NCBI GenBank assembly: GCA_019187195.1
Contig: JABAQT010000016.1
Coordinates: forward strand, 3,708-50,401
Source: Bryobacteraceae bacterium
Lineage (GTDB): Bacteria; Acidobacteriota; Terriglobia; Bryobacterales; Bryobacteraceae
DNA length: 46,694 nt
Direction: 5' to 3'
A program made the translations under genes and the position numbers. A model generated the notes under the pieces. The model saw only the letters and a program-made list of their open reading frames with translations, did no database searches and was not told the DNA's origin. Shown here in pieces: positions 35,255-42,867 of this stretch. Positions within the stretch are counted from its first letter, which is position 1; the number at the start of each line of letters is the position of its first letter.

Positions 35255-36142
35255 TTGCGCTTTGAAACTACCGTTCAGCGCCCTGTCGAGGCAGAGGGAA
35301 TTGGACTGCATCATGGGGTCCCGGTTCGCATTCGGATTCTGCCTGCTCCCCCGATGACGGGGATCGTCTTCCTTCGCACAGATCTGGAACGTTTCGCGAT
35401 CCCAGCCAGTTGGCGGCATGTGGCGCGCGTCAGTTATGCCACCAGCCTTATGCGCCAGGGCGTGCTGATCTCCACCACCGAACACCTGCTCAGTGTCTTC
35501 TACGGCATGGGCATCGACAACGCTTACGTCGAAATCGACAACCTCGAGGTGCCGATCCTCGACGGCAGCGGCGAGCCATTCGTACGTCTCATTCAGGAGG
35601 CTGGCGTTCGCGTCTTTCGCCGCCGTAAGCGCTACCTGCGCATCCGCCGGGAAGTCACGGTGGAAGCCAAGGGAAAGCGCATCTCGATTCTTCCCGCCGA
35701 TGGTTTCTTCCTCTCCTGCCACATCTATTTCGATCATCCCCTGGTGGGCCACCAGACGCTTGAAATGGAACTGACCCCCGAGGCATATGCGGGCGACATC
35801 GCCCCGGCGCGTACTTTCGGCTTTTTCTGGGAACTCGACGCCATGCGCGACATGGGCCTCATTCGCGGCGCCAACCTCGAGAACGCCGTCTGTTTCGAAC
35901 GCGACAGGGTCATGAATCCCGGCGGCATTCGCTACCCCGACGAACCTTGCCGGCACAAGGCCCTCGACCTCATCGGCGATCTCGCGCTGATCGGCAAACC
36001 ACTGCTGGGGCACGTCATCGCCGAGCGCGCCGGACACGCCATGCACACCGCCCTGGTGGCCAGGATCATGTCCGATCCTTCCTTGTACGAATTGATCACC
36101 TATGATCAACTCATGACGAAAGCCGCTCACGTGGTGGCGTGA
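35255..36142 (+). CDS. lpxC: UDP-3-O-acyl-N-acetylglucosamine deacetylase
   Basis: A 295-residue zinc enzyme of the committed step of lipid A synthesis. I use a TTG start (LRFETTVQRPVEAEGIGLHHG) because GGAGG lies five bases before it and homologs begin at this point; an upstream ATG would add 25 unrelated residues. Catalytic and zinc sites are present: STTEHLLS (E76, H77), EPCRHKALDLIGDL (zinc HKxxD) and the general-acid histidine in GHVIAERAGHAMH. Its presence indicates an LPS-bearing outer membrane. It heads the cluster with the CDP-alcohol transferase, nitrilase and permease. Confidence 0.95.
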   Translation: MRFETTVQRPVEAEGIGLHHGVPVRIRILPAPPMTGIVFLRTDLERFAIPASWRHVARVSYATSLMRQGVLISTTEHLLSVFYGMGIDNAYVEIDNLEVPILDGSGEPFVRLIQEAGVRVFRRRKRYLRIRREVTVEAKGKRISILPADGFFLSCHIYFDHPLVGHQTLEMELTPEAYAGDIAPARTFGFFWELDAMRDMGLIRGANLENAVCFERDRVMNPGGIRYPDEPCRHKALDLIGDLALIGKPLLGHVIAERAGHAMHTALVARIMSDPSLYELITYDQLMTKAAHVVA

Positions 36143-36161
36143 GTCCATCGAGTTCCGCCTA

Positions 36162-36701
36162 ATGCGGCATCTCCCGAACCTCCTCTGCGTGTTGCGCATC
36201 GCCCTTGCCCCCATCTGCGCCTCGATGGTTGCGCAAGGCGACTTCCGCCAGGGTTTGCTCTGGTTTTTGGTGGCCGGCCTAACGGATTTCCTCGACGGAT
36301 TTCTCGCCCGGCGCATGTCGTGGCACTCCCGCGCCGGCGCTTATCTCGATCCCCTGGCGGACAAGGTGTTGATGTCGGCCGGCTACATTGCCCTCGGCAT
36401 GGCGGGGGTGGTTCCATGGTGGCTGGTGGGGCTTATCTTCGGACGCGACGCTTTCATCCTCGCGGGCGCGGCCGCCATCTATGCCCGCACCCGGCGCACC
36501 CGGTTCCCGCCTTCCATGGCGGGCAAAGTCAGCACTACCATTCAGATCCTTGCCGGAGGCGTGATTCTCGCCGCCGCCGCCGGCTTCTTCCCCCGGGTCC
36601 TGATTCCGGCCGCCATCGCCGCCGCCGCGGCGGGCACTCTCTTCAGCGGCCTTGATTACGCCCGTCGCGGCTACAGTATGATAACCGCAGGAGACTCCTG
36701 A
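36162..36701 (+). CDS. CDP-alcohol phosphatidyltransferase family protein (PgsA-like)
   Basis: A 179-residue membrane enzyme with about five or six transmembrane helices. It carries the full family motif D-x2-D-G-x2-A-R-x8-G-x3-D-x3-D as D42, D45, G46, A49, R50, G59, D63, D67. Members transfer a phosphatidyl group from CDP-diacylglycerol to an alcohol; glycerol-3-phosphate (PgsA) is the most likely acceptor given the size and N-terminus (RHLPNLLCVLRIALAP), but this is inferred. It starts 19 bp after lpxC and ends 3 bp before the nitrilase gene, so it belongs to an envelope-lipid operon. Confidence 0.88.
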   Translation: MRHLPNLLCVLRIALAPICASMVAQGDFRQGLLWFLVAGLTDFLDGFLARRMSWHSRAGAYLDPLADKVLMSAGYIALGMAGVVPWWLVGLIFGRDAFILAGAAAIYARTRRTRFPPSMAGKVSTTIQILAGGVILAAAAGFFPRVLIPAAIAAAAAGTLFSGLDYARRGYSMITAGDS

Positions 36702-36704
36702 AAC

Positions 36705-37985
36705 GTGAAACTCTTCCTGTTCCTGGTTGCCGCGGCCGCCTTCGCCGAACCGGCGCGCATCGAATCCACTTCCTGGCGGGTTTGGAGCCAGAGGGAACAA
36801 ACCGCCCCCAAGACCTACATCGACCACACCATCACGCGCGGCGGCAAGGGGTCGCTCGCCGTCTCCGGCAACAGCAACATTGCCGTTCACGGCGGTTGGG
36901 AGCACACCGTGAGCGGCATCGAAGCCGGAAAGTGGTATCGTTTCACGGCCTACTACAAATCGCAGGGTGTGCGTTATCCCACCTGGCAGATCGTCCCGCG
37001 CGTGGACTGGCGCGATGGGGCGGGGAAGCGAGCCGGCCAGCCGGACTATATCTATAAGACCAAGCAGGAAGGTGAATGGACGAAAACCTGGCTCGACATC
37101 CCCGCTCCGGAGCGCGCCACCGAGGCCGTCCTCCAACTGTTCCTGAGCAACGCCCCCGGCGGCACGGTGTGGTGGGATGACGTCAGTCTCGAACCCGTCC
37201 CCGCTCCAAGAGAGCGCAAGATCCGCGTGGCTTCCATCAATCTCCGCCCGGCGCGCCTCAAATCGCGCGAGGAAAACGTCGAGCGCTTTATCAGCGCCCT
37301 CGATCAGGCCGCGCCCGGCCCCATGGATATCATCCTCTTTCCCGAGGGCATGACCGTGGTCGGCACCGGAATTCCCTACGTCCAGGTAGCCGAACCCGTT
37401 CCCGGACCCACGACGGCGCGCCTCGGAAGACTCGCGCGCGACCGCCACTCTTATGTCGTGGCCGGTCTCTACGAAAGAGAAGGCCCGGCCGTCTACAACA
37501 CCGCCGTCCTCATCGACCGCGAAGGCCGTCTTGCCGGCAGGTACCGCAAAGTGTATCTCCCGCGCGAGGAATACGAGGCCGGGCTTACCCCCGGCGGAGA
37601 GTATCCCGTTTTCGACACCGATTTCGGACGAATCGGTCTGATGATCTGCTACGACGTCTTCTATACGGACCCGGCGAAAGCGCTCGCGGCCCAGGGAGCC
37701 GAAATGATCCTGCTCCCCATCTGGGGCGGCGATGAGACGCTCGCCAAGGCCCGCGCCATCGAGAACCGGATCTTCCTCGTCACCAGCGGCTACGACCACC
37801 CCACCTACATCATGGACCCCGACGGGGAGCGCGTCGCCTGGGCGCGCGAGCGCGGCACGGCCGCCATAGCCACCATCGACCTGAACCGGCGCTACACCCA
37901 ACAGTTCCTCGGCGACATGCGCAACCGCAGAATGAAGGAGCAGCGGACCGACGTGCCCGTGCCCGCCCCCCGCGTGGACCGCTAG
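36705..37985 (+). CDS. Exported nitrilase-superfamily amidohydrolase with an N-terminal beta-sandwich domain
   Basis: A 426-residue protein. Sec leader MKLFLFLVAAAAFA, then a domain of about 145 residues (20-165) with a carbohydrate-binding look: WEHTVSGIEAGKWYRFTAYYKSQGV, ending in GGTVWWDDVSLEPVP. The carbon-nitrogen hydrolase domain (173-410) has the catalytic triad E214 (LFPEGM), K282 (RYRKVYLPRE) and C315 (MICYDVFY). The family cleaves non-peptide C-N bonds in amides or nitriles. The GTG start follows AGGAGA. An exported nitrilase joined to a binding domain is uncommon. Its place after lpxC and a CDP-alcohol transferase may be coincidence of a housekeeping operon or may point to a cell-envelope or glycan substrate. 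Confidence 0.87.
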   Translation: MKLFLFLVAAAAFAEPARIESTSWRVWSQREQTAPKTYIDHTITRGGKGSLAVSGNSNIAVHGGWEHTVSGIEAGKWYRFTAYYKSQGVRYPTWQIVPRVDWRDGAGKRAGQPDYIYKTKQEGEWTKTWLDIPAPERATEAVLQLFLSNAPGGTVWWDDVSLEPVPAPRERKIRVASINLRPARLKSREENVERFISALDQAAPGPMDIILFPEGMTVVGTGIPYVQVAEPVPGPTTARLGRLARDRHSYVVAGLYEREGPAVYNTAVLIDREGRLAGRYRKVYLPREEYEAGLTPGGEYPVFDTDFGRIGLMICYDVFYTDPAKALAAQGAEMILLPIWGGDETLAKARAIENRIFLVTSGYDHPTYIMDPDGERVAWARERGTAAIATIDLNRRYTQQFLGDMRNRRMKEQRTDVPVPAPRVDR

Positions 37986-37997
37986 GGTCAGGGCAAC

Positions 37998-39389
37998 ATG
38001 CGCGGCACTCCGCCGGCCAGCGTCGACACTGCTCTCCCCAGGCTGCTGGGTACGGGAAGCGCCGCTGCGATGGTCATCTCGAACATGATCGGGGCGACCA
38101 TCTTCGGAGCCTCCGGCCTGATGCTGGGCGCGCTCGGCCAGCCGTTGCTCATCATCGCCGCCTGGGGCATTGGAGCCGCCTTCGCCTTCGCCGGCGCGCT
38201 CAGTTACGCCGAACTCGGAATCAACTTTCCGAGCTCGGGAGGGGAGTTTGTCTACCTCACTCAGGCCTACGGCAAAGCCTGGGGGTTCATGACCGGATGG
38301 ATGTCATTCTTCGCGGGCTTTTCCGCGCCCATCGCCACCAATGCCCTGATCTTCGCCTACTACCTGGCGCGTGTTTTTCCCGTGGCGGGCGGCTACTCCG
38401 TCACCATCGGGCCCTCGTTTTTCTCCCTCCAGTTCGGCTCGGAGCAGTTGATGGCGGCTGCCCTCATTGCGGGTTCCACTCTCCTGAACTGCTTTGGGTT
38501 GCGCAGCGCCTCCCGCGTACAGAACGTCCTTACGCTCGCCAAGATCACCATCATCGTCCTTCTCATCGCTTCCGGAATCCTTTTCGGTGACGGCAAGTGG
38601 GAGCACTTCCACGAGACGGTTCCGCGCACTTCCACCCGGCCGCTCCCCGTCGATTTCCTCATTCAGCTTCTCTGGGTCATGGTGGGCTACAGCGGCTGGA
38701 ACGCGGCTACCTACGTCGCCGAGGAACTCCGGAATCCCGAGCACACGCTGCCGCGCGCCCTCGCGATGGGAACCGCCTGTGTCGCCGTCCTTTACCTTGG
38801 GCTGAATGTCGTGTTCTTTTACGCAACTCCGCCCTCGGAACTGCGCAACGTTATCGCCGTCGGGCAGGTCTCCGTGCACTATCTCTTCCCGGACGAGGCC
38901 GCCTCCATCTTCCGCGTCCTGATGACCGTCTCCCTCATGGCCGCCGTCAACGCCATGGTCACCATCGGCCCGCGCGTCTACTATGCCATGGCCTTGAACG
39001 GACTGTTTCCCTCCGCCGCCGGCAAACTGCACCCCAAGTGGCGTACGCCCGTCGTAGCCATCCTCAGCCAGGGAGCCTGCGCCATCCTCTTCACGGGTAC
39101 GCGGATTCCCAATCTCCTCACCTACATCGGTTTCAGTCTCACCATCTTCAGCGTTCTTGCCGTGGCCTCGGTCTTCGTATTCCGGCGGCGGAGCGGCTGG
39201 CGCCGTCTGCCCGCGCTCAATTTCCTCTATCCGCTGATTCCCGTGTCCTACATCGCCGCCGGACTCGCCATGGTCGTCTGGGGCATTCTCTTCCAACCCT
39301 GGATCTCCCTTGGCGCCATCGGCACCATTGGAGCCGGAGCCGCTGTCTACCGCATGGCCGCCCGCCTGGGCCGCCGTTCCGGAACATAG
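37998..39389 (+). CDS. APC-family amino acid permease
   Basis: A 463-residue inner-membrane transporter with about 12 helices. The first helix carries MVISNMIGATIFGASGLML, the unwound substrate-binding segment of the amino acid-polyamine-organocation family, followed by FAGALSYAELGINFPSSGGEFVYLTQAYGKAWGFMTGW, a strong family signature. WVMVGYSGWNAATYVAEELRNPEHTLPRAL is helix 6 and its loop. It starts 12 bp after the nitrilase gene, so the two may act together, the nitrilase releasing an amine or amino acid that is then imported. Substrate unknown. Confidence 0.9.
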   Translation: MRGTPPASVDTALPRLLGTGSAAAMVISNMIGATIFGASGLMLGALGQPLLIIAAWGIGAAFAFAGALSYAELGINFPSSGGEFVYLTQAYGKAWGFMTGWMSFFAGFSAPIATNALIFAYYLARVFPVAGGYSVTIGPSFFSLQFGSEQLMAAALIAGSTLLNCFGLRSASRVQNVLTLAKITIIVLLIASGILFGDGKWEHFHETVPRTSTRPLPVDFLIQLLWVMVGYSGWNAATYVAEELRNPEHTLPRALAMGTACVAVLYLGLNVVFFYATPPSELRNVIAVGQVSVHYLFPDEAASIFRVLMTVSLMAAVNAMVTIGPRVYYAMALNGLFPSAAGKLHPKWRTPVVAILSQGACAILFTGTRIPNLLTYIGFSLTIFSVLAVASVFVFRRRSGWRRLPALNFLYPLIPVSYIAAGLAMVVWGILFQPWISLGAIGTIGAGAAVYRMAARLGRRSGT

Positions 39390-39495
39390 CGCGAGGTGAT
39401 CAAACTTCGCGCCGGCTACGTGCGCTGGACTGTCCGGGTCCGTTTAAATTAGGCTACAAGACGTGCCTCACCGGCGTACTCTTCGAGAACCAGCC

Positions 39496-40758
39496 ATGTG
39501 CAACCCAACCCGGCGTACATTCCTCACTCAATCGGCGGCCGCCCTCGGAGCGGCCCTGGTCCCTTCCTGTCTTCAATCCGCCATCGACAACACCCAGCCG
39601 ATGAAGATTACCCGGATCGATGCCGTCACCTTCCGCGAAGGCATCCATACCGGCAGCGGCTCGGGCGGCTCCGATGGAGCCGAATTCTGCTGGGTCCGGC
39701 TTCACACCGACCGGGGCCTGACCGGCACGGGAGAAACCTATCCTTTCCACCAGGGAGAAATCGGCACACTTCGCGACTACGCGCCCACGCTGATCGGACG
39801 CGACCCCCGCGATATCGACGGCATCTGGCGCGCCTTCTACCACCGCATGGCCATGCGCAACGCGGGCGGCGCGGATATGCGCGTTCTGAGCGCCGTCAAC
39901 ATGGCTCAACTCGATATCCTCGGCCAGGCCTCCGGCCTGCCCCTCTACCGCCTCCTCGGAGGCAGGACCAGGCCCCGGCTCCGCGTCTACAACACCACTA
40001 CCGACTACTGGGCCATCAACGAAACGAAGATGGGCCGCGACACCATGAAGATCGTGCAGTTCCTTCTCGACCGCGGCATCACCGCCATGAAGATCTATCC
40101 CTTCTCCGCTCCCGATCACTACCTCTCGAACGAGGCCCTCGAGAGCGGCATGGGTTGGATTCGCGAGATCCGCGACAAGGTGGGACTCAAAATGGATATC
40201 GCCGTCGATTGCTGGGGCCGGTTCGACCTGCCCAGCGCGCAGCGCATCGCCAAAGCCCTCGAACCCTATCACATCCTGTACCTCGAAGACGCCATGCTCA
40301 TGAGTAACGCCGCCGCCTATTCGAGCCTCGCCGCTGAAACCAGCGTCCCCATCTGCATGAGCGAAACCCTCGCCAGCCGCTATGAATACCGCGAGTTCTT
40401 CGAGCGCAAGGCCTGCGATGTCCTCATGTACGATCTCACCTGGTGCGGCGGACCCTCCGAGGCGAAGAAGATTTCCGACATGGCCGACACATACTTCATC
40501 CCCACCTCACCTCACACCTGCGGCGGCCCTCTCCTCTATCTGTGTTCCATCCATGTCTGCACCGCGCTCTCGAACTTCCTCATCATGGAAACCAACTATT
40601 GGAAGTACACCCACCAGTATCCTTACTTCCTGAACAACGTCCCCGTGCCCCAAAACGGATTCCTCAAAGCCTCCGAAGCACCCGGCATCGGAGCCGAAAT
40701 CAAACCCGAACTTTTCCGCAACGGCGATGCGATCGTCGAGACAATCGCCAGGTCCTGA
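39496..40758 (+). CDS. Tat-exported enolase-superfamily protein (mandelate racemase / acid sugar dehydratase type)
   Basis: A 420-residue protein. The ATG chosen gives NPTRRTFLTQSAAALGAAL, a twin-arginine leader; an upstream ATG adds 11 residues. The barrel has metal ligands in the expected places: D238 (VDCWGRF), E264 (YLEDAM) and E290 (MSETLASR). The catalytic bases are a lysine in AMKIYPF (K199) and H340 in TSPHTCGGP, as in mandelate racemase and galactonate dehydratase. The reaction is probably dehydration of an acid sugar. Export is unusual for this superfamily but recurs in Planctomycetes and Acidobacteria. A 106-bp gap separates it from the permease, so it may have its own promoter; TTTAAATTAGGC near 39444 is AT-rich. 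Confidence 0.85.
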   Translation: MCNPTRRTFLTQSAAALGAALVPSCLQSAIDNTQPMKITRIDAVTFREGIHTGSGSGGSDGAEFCWVRLHTDRGLTGTGETYPFHQGEIGTLRDYAPTLIGRDPRDIDGIWRAFYHRMAMRNAGGADMRVLSAVNMAQLDILGQASGLPLYRLLGGRTRPRLRVYNTTTDYWAINETKMGRDTMKIVQFLLDRGITAMKIYPFSAPDHYLSNEALESGMGWIREIRDKVGLKMDIAVDCWGRFDLPSAQRIAKALEPYHILYLEDAMLMSNAAAYSSLAAETSVPICMSETLASRYEYREFFERKACDVLMYDLTWCGGPSEAKKISDMADTYFIPTSPHTCGGPLLYLCSIHVCTALSNFLIMETNYWKYTHQYPYFLNNVPVPQNGFLKASEAPGIGAEIKPELFRNGDAIVETIARS

Positions 40759-40764
40759 TACGGT

Positions 40765-42813
40765 TTACTGCCGCCGCAACTCTTCCAGCACCCGCCCGGC
40801 CCCATACACTTTGTCAAGCGCCTCCAGAATTGCCGCCGAATCCACGGCCACCGCCCGGTTCAATGCCGAGTCAAACCAGTAATCTCCGCCCAGCGAATGG
40901 ATGTTGCCGTCAAAAATCAACCCCACCAACTCCGCGTTCCGGTCAATCACCGGAGAGCCCGAGTTTCCTCCGATAATGTCGTTCGTCGTCACGAAATTGA
41001 ATGGCGTTTGCAGGTTCAGTTTTGATTTCGCCCGCAGCCAGCTTTCCGGCAGGGCGAAGGGAAAGCGCCCCGTCGCGCGCTCGAAAGCTCCGCCCAGATT
41101 CGTAAACGGCGGCACCGCGCGACCCCTCTCCTCCCAGCCTTTCACCTGCCCGTACGTCAGCCGTAGTGTGAACGTTGCATCGGGATAAATCGACTTCCCG
41201 TACACCGCGAACCGCGCCTTCGCCAGATTCTCCTCATTGATGGCCAGCGCCGACTCCACTTCGTCTTCCATCTTCTTGCGGATCTCCCGCGCGTAGGGAT
41301 CCACCAGTTCCGCCAACTCGATCATCGGATCGTGCGACGCGCCGAGAGCCGCTTTCCCGCCCTCCATCAGTTTCTTCCTCGCCGCCACATCCCGCAGCGC
41401 CGTCCCCCGCACCGCCCCGGTTGCCACTTCCCGCGGCGAGCGGTCCGCAAACAGTTTCCGGATAAACGGGTCATCCGGACCCAACGCCTCCCTCAACTTC
41501 GTCAGCGACCATGTCAGCGTCTCCGTCTCGAACTCCGGATAGATGGGAGCCGCGCTCAACAGCGCCTGCCTCATCTCCGGCCTCCGCGCGTCGGTGTACT
41601 CCGCCAGCCGTTCTCCGTTCGGCTTCGGATATTCTCCGGCCATGCGCACCAGGCGCCGCGCGTGCCGGTAGAGATCGGACTGGAACCCGTACAACTTCTC
41701 GACGAATTGATAAGCCAGCCACAACTGCCGGTGCTTCTCCTCGGCCGCGGCGATCTCGTCCCACGACTTGCCGTACTTTCGTTCGAGCGCCGGATCGTCC
41801 GCCACACGCTTACGGAACTCCCGTTCTTCGCCTCTTTTCCGCGCGAAAAACCGCTCATCGAGCAGCGCCTCCTCCTCGCCCGTGTACGCCTTGAGCGAGT
41901 TCTCAACCGTGAATAAAGCATCCTGCGAGATTCGCTTCGGCTCCTCGCCGCGTGTCTGGAATTCCGTCAACAACCCGCGGTACTCGGCGAGATACAGCAG
42001 TTTGCGGAAAGTGATCAGATCCCTCTGCGTTTCAAGCATCGAAACCGTGTTCCGCCGGTTCGTCGATCCGGGATTGCCGGAGACAAACACCAGTTCCTCC
42101 ACTTTCGGCCCGCTGCGTGACACGGGAAAATAGTGCCCGGTCCGCAGAGGTTTCCCGTTTTCGTAGATCCGTAGAAACGTCAAATCCAGGTCGTAGCGCG
42201 GAAACATGAAATTGTCCGGATCACCACCGAAAAAAGCAATGTCGAACTCCGGCGCGAACACCAGCCGCACGTCCTGATAACGCTGGTACTTGTAGAGGTC
42301 GTAGACGCCTCCGCCATAAAGCGGAACCACCTCGCAGCGTATCCTGTCGCTTGTCGCGCACGCCTTCTCGATCCTTGCGATTCCGGCTTTCCGCGCGTCG
42401 TTCGCCGCCTTGTCCGCCATCCCCTTCGTCGCTTCGACGAGTTGCGAGGTCACGTCCGTGATCCCTATCAGGACGTTGGCCTCCTGTTCCGGGCAGCGCA
42501 CCTCCTCCCCTTCCGTCCGCGCGTAAAATCCGTTCGCCGAGTAATTCTTCCGCGCGCTCGAAATCTGCTGGATGCAGGTGCTTGCGCAGTGATGGTTCGT
42601 CAGCACCAGCCCCTCGCTTGAAACGAAACTCGCCGAACAGCCCTCCGTCAGCCGCACCGAGGATAGACGCACCTTGTCCAGCCACGCCTTGTCCGGGCTG
42701 AATCCATACTTTGCTCTTACCTTTTCCGCGGGAAAATTGTTGAACGTCCACATGCCTTCCTCCGCTGGAAGAAGCGCGCATGTGAGTAACACAATGACGG
42801 AAATGCGCCTCAT
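40765..42813 (-). CDS. Exported S46-family dipeptidyl-peptidase (DPP7-like)
   Basis: A 682-residue serine exopeptidase that removes dipeptides in the periplasm. Leader RRISVIVLLTCALLPAEE precedes MWTFNNFPAEKVRAKYGF, the usual mature N-terminus. The chymotrypsin-like triad is H75 (LVLTNHHCA), an aspartate in FFGGDPDNFMFPRYDLDL, and S618 in GGNSGSPVID. In the S1 region GLIFDGNIHSLGGD, G636 occupies the position that is glycine in DPP7 and arginine in DPP11, so hydrophobic rather than acidic P1 residues are expected. It converges with the enolase-like gene (6 bp) and lies 54 bp upstream of no partner other than glnE on the same strand. Confidence 0.93.
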   Translation of the reverse strand: MRRISVIVLLTCALLPAEEGMWTFNNFPAEKVRAKYGFSPDKAWLDKVRLSSVRLTEGCSASFVSSEGLVLTNHHCASTCIQQISSARKNYSANGFYARTEGEEVRCPEQEANVLIGITDVTSQLVEATKGMADKAANDARKAGIARIEKACATSDRIRCEVVPLYGGGVYDLYKYQRYQDVRLVFAPEFDIAFFGGDPDNFMFPRYDLDLTFLRIYENGKPLRTGHYFPVSRSGPKVEELVFVSGNPGSTNRRNTVSMLETQRDLITFRKLLYLAEYRGLLTEFQTRGEEPKRISQDALFTVENSLKAYTGEEEALLDERFFARKRGEEREFRKRVADDPALERKYGKSWDEIAAAEEKHRQLWLAYQFVEKLYGFQSDLYRHARRLVRMAGEYPKPNGERLAEYTDARRPEMRQALLSAAPIYPEFETETLTWSLTKLREALGPDDPFIRKLFADRSPREVATGAVRGTALRDVAARKKLMEGGKAALGASHDPMIELAELVDPYAREIRKKMEDEVESALAINEENLAKARFAVYGKSIYPDATFTLRLTYGQVKGWEERGRAVPPFTNLGGAFERATGRFPFALPESWLRAKSKLNLQTPFNFVTTNDIIGGNSGSPVIDRNAELVGLIFDGNIHSLGGDYWFDSALNRAVAVDSAAILEALDKVYGAGRVLEELRRQ

Positions 42814-42867
42814 GCGCCCAGGATAGCAGGCGCTTTCCGGCTCACCTTCTCCCGCCGGACTCCCCGC

